Assembly (NCBI GenBank): GCA_017854255.1
Contig: JAFMIA010000029.1
Span: forward strand, 2,907 to 35,329
Origin: Pseudomonadales bacterium
GTDB taxonomy: Bacteria; Pseudomonadota; Gammaproteobacteria; Pseudomonadales; Azotimanducaceae
Length of the DNA stretch: 32,423 nt
Reading direction: 5' to 3'
Position 1 is the first letter of the stretch, and each line of letters opens with the position of its first letter. This document shows positions 15,527 through 23,677 of this stretch, piece by piece. A model generated the notes under the pieces. It saw nothing but the letters and a program-made list of their open reading frames with translations. It ran no database searches and was not told where the DNA came from. The position numbers and the translations under genes are program-made.

Positions 15527-16234
15527 ATGAATAACGAACTGCAATATGGCGTGATCGGCAATGGCCGATTAGCCAGACATCTTGTGCACTGGTTTGGTAG
15601 CAAAGGGTTGCGGGTTCTGAACTGGTCTAGGGCGGGGGCAGGGCGCGGCGCGACTGTTGAGGCGTATCTTGCATCGGCCGATGTGATTCTGCTCGCGATT
15701 AGTGATGATGCCATTGATGATTTTATTGTGATGCATCCAGATTTACAGGCGGCAGCGTTGGTGCATTGCTCCGGCGCGCGGGTGAGTGAGTATGCAATTG
15801 GGGTTCATCTGCTTCAAACCTTTGGTGATGTCTTGATGACGCCCGCTGACTATGACCGGATCCCGTTTGTTGTTGATGCGGAGGCGGCGACCATACTCGA
15901 GCTGTTTCCCGGGTTTCCTAACCCGGTTGCGCGCATCAAAAAATCCGACAAACCCTACTATCATGCCTTATGCGTCTTGGCGTGCAGTGGTACGCAAATG
16001 CTTTGGCAGAAAATTCAAACCGGCTTTGAAGCCTGCGGGTTGGATCCAACGATTGCGTCGCCCCTTCTGCGGCAATCTGCCGAGGCGGTGTTGATCGATC
16101 CAGCCCTGACCATTACCGGACCTTTCTCCCGAGGAGACACTCAGACGATCAAGTCACATCTCAGCGCGCTTGAACAGGATCCTTACTTGTCGGTTTACCA
16201 AGCCTTTGAAGGCATACATCGCAACAGCAACTAG
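15527..16234 (+). CDS. Rossmann-fold protein with DUF2520-like C-terminal domain
   Basis: The 235-aa protein starts with an NAD(P)-binding Rossmann motif, YGVIGNGRLARHLVHWF (about residues 7-23). The C-terminal half matches the DUF2520 pattern: HLLQTFGD, a central helical region with HALCVLACSG, and TGPFSRGDTQTIKSHL. Family members resemble ketopantoate reductase and F420-dependent NADP reductases, but no reaction is firmly known. AAGGGA precedes the ATG by 8 nt. It lies 167 bp upstream of the Baeyer-Villiger monooxygenase on the same strand, though that gene has its own promoter-like sequence. A role in reducing an intermediate or supplying NADPH to that enzyme is possible but speculative. 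Confidence 0.8.
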   Translation: MNNELQYGVIGNGRLARHLVHWFGSKGLRVLNWSRAGAGRGATVEAYLASADVILLAISDDAIDDFIVMHPDLQAAALVHCSGARVSEYAIGVHLLQTFGDVLMTPADYDRIPFVVDAEAATILELFPGFPNPVARIKKSDKPYYHALCVLACSGTQMLWQKIQTGFEACGLDPTIASPLLRQSAEAVLIDPALTITGPFSRGDTQTIKSHLSALEQDPYLSVYQAFEGIHRNSN

Positions 16235-16329
16235 GGCTTGCTCGGTCTCGGGCGCGTTCAGGGACTGAGCTGCAAAGGTTGATCGTTTGATCGCGGGGCC
16301 TTTTTTCGTTATTGGTAATATTAAGACGA

Positions 16330-16387
16330 TTGTTCAAAGCCCAACAGTTTTGTATGGTCAAGGATCTAAAAATGTCCTTGTAGATCC
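16330..16387 (+). promoter_or_regulatory. Promoter with overlapping operator dyad for the monooxygenase gene
   Basis: A sigma-70-like promoter is visible: -35 TTGTTC (16330-16335), 17-bp spacer and -10 TATGGT (16353-16358), giving a start near 16365. The inverted repeat GGATCTA (16362-16368) and TAGATCC (16381-16387), perfect 7-bp arms around 12 nt, sits on the predicted start and ends 14 bp before the ATG at 16402. That is where a repressor such as a TetR dimer would block transcription. A GGAGAGATCG ribosome-binding site follows. Confidence 0.55.
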
Positions 16388-16401
16388 AAACGGAGAGATC
16401 G

Positions 16402-18285
16402 ATGTCGATTCAAACAGAAACCCTGAGCTTTGACCCAGACGCGCTGGCGCTGAAATACCGACAGGAACGCGATAAGCGTGTGCGCGTTGATGGCAACGAT
16501 CAATACCAAGAAGTGGTTGGTGAGTTCGCTTACTTTGTTGAAGACCCCTACATTGACGAAACTCTGCAACGAGATCCCTTGGTGGATGAGGTTGAGGTTG
16601 TGATCATCGGCGGCGGCTTCGGTGGGCTACTGGCCGCGGCGCGGTTGCGAGAAGCGGGCATCCATGATTTTCGAATTATTGAAAAGGGCGGTGATTTTGG
16701 CGGCACCTGGTACTGGAATCGGTATCCTGGGGCGTCGTGTGATATCGAGTCGTATGTGTATTTCCCATTGCTGGAAAAGACCCAGTTTGTGCCTAAGCAA
16801 AAATACACCAATGCGCCTGAAACGCTGGAATACTGCCGCGAAATCGCGACGCACTATGATCTGTATGACAACGCGCTGCTGCAGACGGAAGTCCGTGCGA
16901 CGGATTGGGATGAAACGTCGGGGCGTTGGATCGTTTCAACCCATCGGCACGACGCGCTCAAAGCGCGGTTTGTAGTGCATTCCAATGGGCCGCTCAATCG
17001 CCCGAAGCTGCCTGCGATCAAAGGCATTAACGATTTCAAAGGTCATACTTTTCACACTAGTCGCTGGGACTACGATTACACAGGCGGCAATGCCCTAGGT
17101 AATCTGGCGAATCTTGCCGATAAGCGGGTTGCCGTGATTGGCACGGGCGCCACCGCGGTGCAGTGCGTGCCGCACTTAGGGGCGGCGGCAGAGGCGCTGT
17201 ATGTCTTTCAGCGCACGCCTTCCTCGATCGATGTTCGCAACAACCAACCAACGGATCCGGCTTGGATGACGGCTCAAAAACCGGGCTGGCAGGATGATCG
17301 CCGCAGGAATTTTGAATCGATTATGACCGGTGCCGTGGTCAAAGAAGATTTAGTCGCCGATGGCTGGACCGAGGCCTTTCGATTGTTGTTTGGGTCGATA
17401 AGGGATAAGGCGCCCTCAAAGTTAAGGCTCTTGGGTTGGGCTATTACCGGCCTTGTGGACAAAAAGCGCTATGAACTTGGGCTGAAAGATTACTTAACGC
17501 ACAAAGCGGCAGTCCATATGGATCTGACTCGAGCACTTGAGCTTGCGGATTTTCAGAAGATGGAAAAAGTCCGCGCGCGAGCGGACTCAGTGGTCGAGGA
17601 TCCAGAAACGGCGGAGGCTTTAAAGCCCTATTATCGTCAGTTTTGTAAGCGGCCTTGTTTTCATGATGAATATTTGCCGACCTTCAACCGTCCGAATGTG
17701 ACGTTGGTGAACACCGATGGTCGTGGCCTGGATCAAATTACGGAGACAGGGATTGTCTTCGACGGTGTAAGCTATGAGGTGGATTGCATTATCTTTGCTA
17801 CCGGATTTGAAGTGGGCACCGACTATTCGCGCCGAGCGGGTTATCAAATCACGGGACGTGACGGGGTGACGATCTCTGAGAAGTGGTCGAAAGGATTGTC
17901 GACGTTTCATGGCATGCATACTCGGGGCTTTCCGAATGCATTTTTCTTTGGTCCCGCCCAGTCAGCCTTTACGGCGACCTACACTTACTCTCTCGATGAA
18001 AACAGCATCCACTTAGCGCACATCCTAAGTCAGGCCAAGGCGCGGGGTTGCGAGCGGATCGAGGCCAGTGCGGCGGCTGAGCAACAATGGGTTGAGACGA
18101 TCATTGAAAAGGCGCGGTTAACAGCGGAATTTCAATCACAATGCACGCCAGGCTATTACAATAACGAGGGTCATGTGAATGTAAATCCTCAGAACAATAC
18201 CTATGGCGGTGGTCCAATTGAGTTTTTTGAGCTCATGAAGAAATGGCGTTCCAAAGGTGATCTGCAGGGGTTGGAGTTAAGCTAG
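16402..18285 (+). CDS. Flavin-dependent Baeyer-Villiger monooxygenase, long type
   Basis: This 627-aa class B flavoprotein monooxygenase inserts oxygen next to a ketone, using FAD, NADPH and O2, to give an ester or lactone. The FAD site is GGGFGG (70-75). The Baeyer-Villiger fingerprint FxGxxxHxxxW is complete at F212, G214, H218 and W222. The NADPH site is GTGATA (247-252). GGTWYWNRYPGASCDIES around residues 100-117 is also characteristic. The N-terminal extension of about 60 residues (DALALKYRQERDKRVRVDG) is the type found in cyclopentadecanone-, steroid- and hydroxyacetophenone-type enzymes rather than short cyclohexanone monooxygenases, pointing to large cyclic or bulky ketones. It has its own promoter and dyad. 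The TetR gene at 18575 is convergent with it. Confidence 0.95.
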   Translation: MSIQTETLSFDPDALALKYRQERDKRVRVDGNDQYQEVVGEFAYFVEDPYIDETLQRDPLVDEVEVVIIGGGFGGLLAAARLREAGIHDFRIIEKGGDFGGTWYWNRYPGASCDIESYVYFPLLEKTQFVPKQKYTNAPETLEYCREIATHYDLYDNALLQTEVRATDWDETSGRWIVSTHRHDALKARFVVHSNGPLNRPKLPAIKGINDFKGHTFHTSRWDYDYTGGNALGNLANLADKRVAVIGTGATAVQCVPHLGAAAEALYVFQRTPSSIDVRNNQPTDPAWMTAQKPGWQDDRRRNFESIMTGAVVKEDLVADGWTEAFRLLFGSIRDKAPSKLRLLGWAITGLVDKKRYELGLKDYLTHKAAVHMDLTRALELADFQKMEKVRARADSVVEDPETAEALKPYYRQFCKRPCFHDEYLPTFNRPNVTLVNTDGRGLDQITETGIVFDGVSYEVDCIIFATGFEVGTDYSRRAGYQITGRDGVTISEKWSKGLSTFHGMHTRGFPNAFFFGPAQSAFTATYTYSLDENSIHLAHILSQAKARGCERIEASAAAEQQWVETIIEKARLTAEFQSQCTPGYYNNEGHVNVNPQNNTYGGGPIEFFELMKKWRSKGDLQGLELS

Positions 18286-18549
18286 TGGGGTGACGCGGTT
18301 TGGCAAACTGGGTCCGGCGCCAGCGGGTTGAGCGAACCGTTAATCGTGAACGCATTACCAAAAAAGGGTTTTGGGCAATGCAGCGGGTGCACTGTCATCA
18401 AGACCGGAATGGATGAGGTTACCAAGCGAATAAGTGCTGCGTCTTTCTGGAAGCGTTAGCTGCTCGCCGCAAGCGATAGGTGTTTGGGGAATGCGATGGC
18501 TGAACGCGTTGCTTTGCCAATCTCGGGCTGAGGGTCGCCAAGCTTTTTG

Positions 18550-18564
18550 GGCCTTCGAAAGGCC
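18550..18564. other. Hairpin between convergent genes
   Basis: GGCCTT (18550-18555) and AAGGCC (18559-18564) form a perfect 6-bp stem with a 3-nt loop just after the TetR stop and downstream of the monooxygenase. Neither strand shows a T tract after the stem, so it is a weak terminator candidate only. The rest of the 289-bp gap (18286-18574) shows no credible gene. Confidence 0.3.
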
Positions 18565-18574
18565 TGCCAAGCCG

Positions 18575-19255
18575 TTACTTTTCAGCGGCGGCGCGGGTTT
18601 CTGCTGACACGGGCGCCTTTAAAAGCCCTTCCAAGGCATCAATCAAATTTTGAACAAAGATATCGGCAGACTTGCCTTTGAAAGCACGAGGCTGCTGGGC
18701 ATGTTGATTCATTGCAGCGGAGACAAAGCGAACGGCATGTTCCACCCGCGTGTGGTAGGTGGCGCGGTCCAAGTGGGGCAAGGCTTTTTGCAACAAAACC
18801 CCCGTTTCGAATGCACTGTCGCCAAGCGCCCGGGTATGGGCTTCAACGAGCTCGCGATCGGCAGTCATTAACTCGTGTCCAAAAGCTTGTATATAGGTCT
18901 TGAACCCAGGTGTTGTTTTAGCAAGATCAAATGCGGGCATGACCATCACACTGCAAATTTGTCGAAGATTTAGCTCGGGTGATTGGGCTAACAAGACTTC
19001 AAGATACTGCTGACGGCGCGCCGCGACCTCTTGCGCGCGCGCGTGTCTGATAGCAGCAAGCAGACCCGACAAATTCTTAAAATGGTATTGCAGTGCCGAT
19101 TCGTTTTTCTGTCCGGCGCGCGCCAGGATTTCCCGAATTGAAATGTTTTCGAGTCCGTTCTCGGCGGCCAGGCACTCAACACTGCGCATGATCGCGGTTT
19201 GGGTTGCCTCTCGGCGACTTATTTTTGGCGCGTCTTTGATTTTCGAGCGGGTCAT
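18575..19255 (-). CDS. TetR-family transcriptional regulator
   Basis: The 226-aa protein has a typical TetR DNA-binding region at about residues 14-65, with ENISIREILARAGQKNESALQYHF as the HTH, and a helical C-terminal ligand domain. An extra basic N-terminal tail (TRSKIKDAPKISRRE) precedes the HTH. It is divergent from the fatty-acid-hydroxylase gene across 92 bp and is the most likely regulator of that gene. The dyad at the Baeyer-Villiger promoter is another possible target. There is no Shine-Dalgarno before the ATG at 19255; instead the motif TAAACTT lies 5 nt upstream, as it also does before the divergent gene. Confidence 0.92.
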   Translation of the reverse strand: MTRSKIKDAPKISRREATQTAIMRSVECLAAENGLENISIREILARAGQKNESALQYHFKNLSGLLAAIRHARAQEVAARRQQYLEVLLAQSPELNLRQICSVMVMPAFDLAKTTPGFKTYIQAFGHELMTADRELVEAHTRALGDSAFETGVLLQKALPHLDRATYHTRVEHAVRFVSAAMNQHAQQPRAFKGKSADIFVQNLIDALEGLLKAPVSAETRAAAEK

Positions 19256-19347
19256 CGTAAAAGTTTAGCGCAACTCATTGACGCTGGCATTAATTGATTC
19301 GATCTCAAGACCTTTGTCCGACCGGCGATATTGATTAAACTTCAGCG
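19256..19347. promoter_or_regulatory. Divergent promoter gap with mirrored TAAACTT start motifs
   Basis: TAAACTT occurs 5 nt before each start codon, at 19336-19342 on the plus strand and 19261-19267 on the minus strand, each in the context TAAACTT-NNNCG-ATG. If TAAACT acts as a -10 element, the plus-strand transcript would begin at the ATG (19348). A TTGTCC at 19314-19319 is spaced 16 bp upstream. The minus side has no good -35. Neither gene has a Shine-Dalgarno. Leaderless expression or a shared regulator site are both possible. Confidence 0.4.
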
Positions 19348-20163
19348 ATGGAATTCTTCATTAGCTTTCTCAACACAGTCACCAGTGCAGATCGGATCGG
19401 CTTTGTATGCCTGTGTTTGGCGTTCGCAATTGTGCTCGAATCCTTCATACCGTTGTTTGAGTTTAAGGGTCAAAAATATAAGCATGTGACCCGAAACCTG
19501 GTTTTTGTCCTGACCACTGGCGTCGTGACAATCGCTTTGGCTTACCTCGCTTTCGAAGTCATTCGGATAGAGGACTACGGGTATGGCCTGCTGAACCTGG
19601 TCACCTTACCCGTGTGGGTTGAGATGCTGCTGTCGCTGATTGTGTTGGATTTTTTTGGTCAATATTTTATTCACGTTTGCTTGCACCATAACAAGTGGCT
19701 TTGGAAGCTGCATTTGGTACACCATAGTGATACCCAGGTCGATGCGAGTACGGGCACCCGGCATCACCCGGGTGATATGTTGGTCCGAGAAAGTTTGATT
19801 TTTTGCGTGATCATGGTGTTTGGTATAGCGCCGCATTGGTATGTGCTGTATCGAATCATCACGCCGTTCTTCGCTTACTTTACCCATGCCAACATTGCCT
19901 TGCCGCCTAGGCTTGATCGAATGCTCGGTTTGCTCTTCGTGACGCCCAACATGCATAAATTCCATCATCATGACGCGCGCCCGTGGACAAACACCAATTA
20001 CGGTAATATTTTATCGTGCTGGGACCGTTTGTTTGGGACCTACACGGTTCAGGATCCGAGGTTTGTGCGCTATGGTCTCGATACCGTTGATGCCTCGCTT
20101 GCTGACAATTTGGCCTACCAGTTTTCACTGCCGTTTAATTCAAAGATCAAGACCGACTACTAG
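19348..20163 (+). CDS. Fatty acid hydroxylase / sterol desaturase superfamily protein
   Basis: This 271-aa integral membrane di-iron protein would hydroxylate or desaturate a lipid-like substrate using O2. The histidine clusters are complete: H109-x3-H113-H114, H122-x2-H125-H126, H180, and H203-x2-H206-H207 in NMHKFHHHD. Hydrophobic segments lie at about residues 15-36, 50-70, 86-106 and 145-172. The superfamily includes sterol C4/C5 oxidases, carotenoid hydroxylases and sphingolipid hydroxylases, so the substrate is open. It is divergent from a TetR gene and followed by a dioxygenase gene on the same strand. Electron-transfer partners are not in the window. Confidence 0.9.
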   Translation: MEFFISFLNTVTSADRIGFVCLCLAFAIVLESFIPLFEFKGQKYKHVTRNLVFVLTTGVVTIALAYLAFEVIRIEDYGYGLLNLVTLPVWVEMLLSLIVLDFFGQYFIHVCLHHNKWLWKLHLVHHSDTQVDASTGTRHHPGDMLVRESLIFCVIMVFGIAPHWYVLYRIITPFFAYFTHANIALPPRLDRMLGLLFVTPNMHKFHHHDARPWTNTNYGNILSCWDRLFGTYTVQDPRFVRYGLDTVDASLADNLAYQFSLPFNSKIKTDY

Positions 20164-20373
20164 CCAGGTTAAGCTGGATTTTGCGCAAATGTAGGCCGCC
20201 TTGAAATGGACGCCTTGCGGCATGACGCGATTTAAAAAAATGGGGCGGCCCGGGCGCGGCTTGAGACAAAGCCTTGTCGGTCGGATAGTCGAAACCAAAG
20301 GGCGGCCTTGGTGGCCTGCTTGCTTTTGGCCCATTTTTGGGTAACCTTTAAAAAAATCAACGAAGGGTTTGTC

Positions 20374-21204
20374 ATGATCATTACGCCGCAATCACCCTCC
20401 GGCTGTGGGGCCCTAGTCACCGATATTGACTTGAAGCAATCGCTGGGCGATGACTTGATCAGTGAGTTGCGGGCGGTTTGGGTGCAACATCAGGTGCTCG
20501 GATTTCCGGATCAGTTCCTGGCATTGGAGGACTTAGAACGATTTGCCGAGGCCTTCGGTGAGTTTGGCGATGACCCCTTTTTTGACAGTATTGCGGGTCA
20601 TCCTCACATTGCTGAAGTTCGCCGAGACGCGCTTGAAACAACGCCCTTGTTCGCGGAGAGCTGGCATTCAGACTGGAGCTTTTTAGCCAAACCGCCGACC
20701 GCGACGTTGCTCCATGGCCAAGTGATTCCGCCCCAGGGCGGGGACACCCTCTTTGCGGATCAATACGCAGCGTGGGATGCCCTGCCTGAGGATCTAAAGG
20801 CCTTGATCTCTGGTCGCAATGGCATTCATTCTGCTCGCAACGGCTACGCACGAGATGGGCTTTACGGGGAGCAGGATGTTGGTCGCTCAATGGCGATTCG
20901 GTACTCTGATGAGGCCCTGAAGACCCAAGTTCATCCGATGGTCAAGGCGCATCCCGAAAGTGGCCGGATGGCGCTGTTTGTGAATCCAGGTTACACCATC
21001 GGGATTGAGGGTCTTGCAGAGGCCGAGGCCCGCGCGCTGCTCATGCAGCTCTTTGCGCACCAGACCCAAGCTGCTTTTATTTATCGGCATCAATGGTCCG
21101 CCGGTATGCTGACCCTTTGGGACAACCGCTGCGTGTTACACGCGGCAACTGGGGGCTACGAGGGCTTTGACCGTCTGCTGCATCGAATTACGATCGCGGG
21201 TTAA
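20374..21204 (+). CDS. TauD/TfdA-family 2-oxoglutarate/Fe(II) dioxygenase
   Basis: Starting at the ATG at 20374 (GAAGGG 6 nt upstream; an earlier start at 20308 adds only a hydrophobic tail) this is 276 aa, close to E. coli TauD. The iron ligands are H98 and D100 in WHSDWSF and H256 in WDNRCVLHAA; R267/R271 near the end bind 2-oxoglutarate. Family members hydroxylate taurine, 2,4-D, alkyl sulfates or similar acids, often releasing the leaving group. The QGGDTLFADQYAAW block is shared with the convergent dioxygenase at 21235. The substrate cannot be told; given a neighbouring dehalogenase, cleavage of an ether, sulfonate or sulfate is one option. It is 210 bp downstream of the hydroxylase gene. 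Confidence 0.92.
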   Translation: MIITPQSPSGCGALVTDIDLKQSLGDDLISELRAVWVQHQVLGFPDQFLALEDLERFAEAFGEFGDDPFFDSIAGHPHIAEVRRDALETTPLFAESWHSDWSFLAKPPTATLLHGQVIPPQGGDTLFADQYAAWDALPEDLKALISGRNGIHSARNGYARDGLYGEQDVGRSMAIRYSDEALKTQVHPMVKAHPESGRMALFVNPGYTIGIEGLAEAEARALLMQLFAHQTQAAFIYRHQWSAGMLTLWDNRCVLHAATGGYEGFDRLLHRITIAG

Positions 21205-21234
21205 GCCGGCTGAAGGCCCAAGCCTGGTGCACGA

Positions 21235-22311
21235 TTAATAAGGTTTACAGCCGCTAACCGTCACCCGACGAAGTCGTCGTTCGTGGGGATAATAATCGCT
21301 CGTGGCATAGTGCTGCACCGCGCGGTTGTCCCAGAAGGCAATTGCGCCCTGGGTCCATTGAAACCGGCATTGATATTCAGGGCGGCTGTGCTGTTTAAGA
21401 AGCTCAGCAACCAGCGCTAGGCTGTCTGCGGCGGCCAACGGGGTGCCGGTTTTGTGGTTAAAGAGTGCGTCCTGACGAAGGAATCCGCCATGCAGGTACA
21501 GGCTGGGTTTCTGGGTTTCTGGATGGGTTCGAACTAAGGGGTGCGCAACTCCAAAAGGAATCCTTGTTTTAACTTCTTTGATCAAATCTTCTGGCATGGC
21601 AACACCGCCACGATTTAAAAAGACTCGATAGTCATTTATGCCGGATAGGTCTTGGATTTGTTCTTGAAGATGGGTCGGCAACCCCAGATAGGCGGCGTGA
21701 CTGTCCGCAAACAGGGTATCGCCGCCATAGGGTGGAGCCTGGGTGCATTGGGCAATTGAGCCGAGGGATGGGCACTCCATCCAGGTGACATCGGTGTGCC
21801 AGCTGTTCTCCGTGCCGGGGCTGTAAGCGTTGTGTAAAATTTCAAGGATGTAGGGGTTCTTGCCGGGTTTTCCGAAGGGGAACGCATCGAGCTCGCCGAA
21901 ACACCGACCAAAGGCTACCTGCTGGTCTTCGGACAGATCCTGGCCTCGAAAGAAAATCACTTTCCTTTCTAGCAGCGTTTGCCGGATCAGGGCAATGATT
22001 TCTGGGCTGAGTGACTGCTTTAAGTCAATCCCATGGATCACTGTGCCGAGGGTTGTAGCGAGGTGCTCAAACTGTACGGCGTGTTGTTCCGCAAGCGCGT
22101 CCAATGCCGCAGAAACCGCTCGATGCCCCATGGTTTCGTATTCTCGCGCCACCCCAACCGGAACCCGATTAAAGGCTGGAAAGAGTGCGTCCATCAAGGG
22201 CGGGCGCTTTTTTTGTTCGCCGTGAACGGCTTTGCGAACGGCGTTGAGCTTGTCTGCGATGTCGATCGCCGTCGTATTGTAAAGTGCTCTGGTTTCCGCC
22301 GTGTCTTTCAT
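21235..22311 (-). CDS. TauD/TfdA-family dioxygenase with N-terminal extension
   Basis: The 358-aa protein is a second 2-oxoglutarate/Fe(II) dioxygenase. Iron ligands are H172 and D174 (WHTDVTWMECP) and H334 (NRAVQHYATSDYYPHERR); R345/R349 would hold 2-oxoglutarate. The catalytic domain begins near residue 79 (VQFEHLATTLGTVIHGIDL). The first 78 residues form a mostly helical extension absent from ordinary TauD proteins, with no signal peptide. GGAG sits 10 nt upstream of the ATG at 22311. It ends 30 bp from the convergent TauD-like gene, with which it shares a GGDTLFAD block, but identity looks modest, so it is not a recent duplicate. Substrate unknown. Confidence 0.92.
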   Translation of the reverse strand: MKDTAETRALYNTTAIDIADKLNAVRKAVHGEQKKRPPLMDALFPAFNRVPVGVAREYETMGHRAVSAALDALAEQHAVQFEHLATTLGTVIHGIDLKQSLSPEIIALIRQTLLERKVIFFRGQDLSEDQQVAFGRCFGELDAFPFGKPGKNPYILEILHNAYSPGTENSWHTDVTWMECPSLGSIAQCTQAPPYGGDTLFADSHAAYLGLPTHLQEQIQDLSGINDYRVFLNRGGVAMPEDLIKEVKTRIPFGVAHPLVRTHPETQKPSLYLHGGFLRQDALFNHKTGTPLAAADSLALVAELLKQHSRPEYQCRFQWTQGAIAFWDNRAVQHYATSDYYPHERRLRRVTVSGCKPY

Positions 22312-22492
22312 TGGTTCGGGCTCCTAAGAAGGCGTTTTACCTTGCGCGGCTAACGTTGTCATGATGGTAAAGCCGCTCGACTGGGTCAAAGGTTATCGCA
22401 GCGAAACGGCCTAGGTAAGATGCGGCTCAGGCTCATGACGCTAAATGAATTTCGTTTCAAAATTGATATGGTCAAGCGTAAAGACTCGTCTT

Positions 22493-23470
22493 TTAGACCG
22501 CAATTCTAAATCGATCGATCTGGATGTCATCCACGCCTAGATCGGTAAAGTTATCATCGACACGGCCCTTAATGTATTCGCGCCAAGTAAAGGGCCGAAA
22601 ATGGGGCGGGTCTTGGGTTAAGTGGGTAATGGGTGCCAGGACAGCATCTGATTTCGGGTTGTAAAAATAGGGGGTGCTATACCGGGCAGAACGATCGCGC
22701 GGCGTCACGCGATGAATCGCCGCACGGTAGGCATCGTTACTCCAAACCTGCATGGCATCCCCAAGGTTTACAACAATAGTGCCGGCTTGAGGTGGTACAT
22801 CGATCCAGTGCTGATCCTGAGTCAGGGTTTGTAACCCGCCTGTTAAGTCTTGCAGCAGCAAGGTCAGAATGCCCGGATCGGTATGATGATGCAGCGCCAT
22901 ATTGCCCAGGACGCCGGCTTGCGCGCGTTCGTTGGCGGGTAAGGGGTCCTCGGTGGGATAAAAATTAAGTCGGACCGTGCTGGTTGCGGGGTCGCCCATG
23001 GGCAATGCGTCGCTTGGGGCGGCCGCCAGCGCTTGGTAAACCAGCGTCAAGGTTCGATGAGCAACACTTGAGGCGGCCTCGAAAAAATCAGACAGCGTTT
23101 GTTTGAACGCCTCGTCATCTGGCCACTGATTCAAATTTCTGCCTGTGGCGGTTGGCCGCATAAAATCAAAGACTTCTTTGAGGTCGCGTTGACGTTTGGT
23201 CATTTCTTGGTCGAAGTATCCCAAAGGACTGGATTCGGTCCGCTTAATGGCCCGCTTGCTCGCTTGGGGTTGTTTAAAAAAATCTTCCGAAGCCTGCCAC
23301 ATGGCCTCGATCTCGCGGTCCAAGCCATGATTTTGCAGTAAGAAAAAGCCGTGATTTCGGCACGCTTCATCTAAGGCCGCCAGGCCCTCGCCAGTCGCCT
23401 CGGCATTCGCTAAGTCAAGGGTAGGCACTAAGGTGTTGGTCGCAGTTTTAAGCATGTTGATCGTCGTCAT
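22493..23470 (-). CDS. Isopenicillin-N-synthase-like 2-oxoglutarate/Fe(II) oxygenase
   Basis: The 325-aa protein has an N-terminal DIOX_N domain (LVPTLDLANAEATGEGLAAL, then the GFFLLQNHGL strand) and a C-terminal 2OG-FeII_Oxy domain. Ligands H196 and D198 are in ALHHHTDPGILTLL, H253 is in AAIHRVTP, and the 2-oxoglutarate-binding RxS is R263-S265 in RYSTPYFYNP. This family includes plant gibberellin and flavonoid oxidases, ethylene-forming enzyme and bacterial oxidases of small acids. It is divergent from the Rieske oxygenase across about 207 bp. The ATG at 23470 has a poor ribosome-binding site; an internal ATG at residue 6 is an alternative. Role in the cluster is inferred only. Confidence 0.9.
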   Translation of the reverse strand: MTTINMLKTATNTLVPTLDLANAEATGEGLAALDEACRNHGFFLLQNHGLDREIEAMWQASEDFFKQPQASKRAIKRTESSPLGYFDQEMTKRQRDLKEVFDFMRPTATGRNLNQWPDDEAFKQTLSDFFEAASSVAHRTLTLVYQALAAAPSDALPMGDPATSTVRLNFYPTEDPLPANERAQAGVLGNMALHHHTDPGILTLLLQDLTGGLQTLTQDQHWIDVPPQAGTIVVNLGDAMQVWSNDAYRAAIHRVTPRDRSARYSTPYFYNPKSDAVLAPITHLTQDPPHFRPFTWREYIKGRVDDNFTDLGVDDIQIDRFRIAV

Positions 23471-23677
23471 CGATAAGGGTTGAGCGGGTTTTAGGTTTAA
23501 AGCTGTTTCTCAGCATACCAGAGCCTGCGCGTGAGTTCAGTGCAGTTGTTAGGGGTAGGTCGAAGCGCTCGGCGTCGATATTCGCCGGGTTTAGGATCTT
23601 TGCGAATGGTTTGACCGCAATGGTTTGTAAGGCTTGTTTCAGCTGGGCGCCTGCGCTTATTCTGTACTGAGATCCCA

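Noticed and set aside
16270-16310. Possible terminator with a CCTTTTTTC run after the DUF2520 gene
   Set aside because: A T run exists, but the preceding sequence gives only a 4-bp GATC stem, too weak to call a terminator.
18355-18570. Possible 71-aa minus-strand protein directly after the TetR stop, starting with TTG
   Set aside because: No ribosome-binding site, a hairpin at its start, and no recognisable domain; chance frame more likely.
22480-22493. AAAGACTCGTCTTT hairpin at the 3' end of the IPNS-like gene
   Set aside because: Only about 5 bp of stem, overlapping the stop codon and with no T tract on the minus strand.
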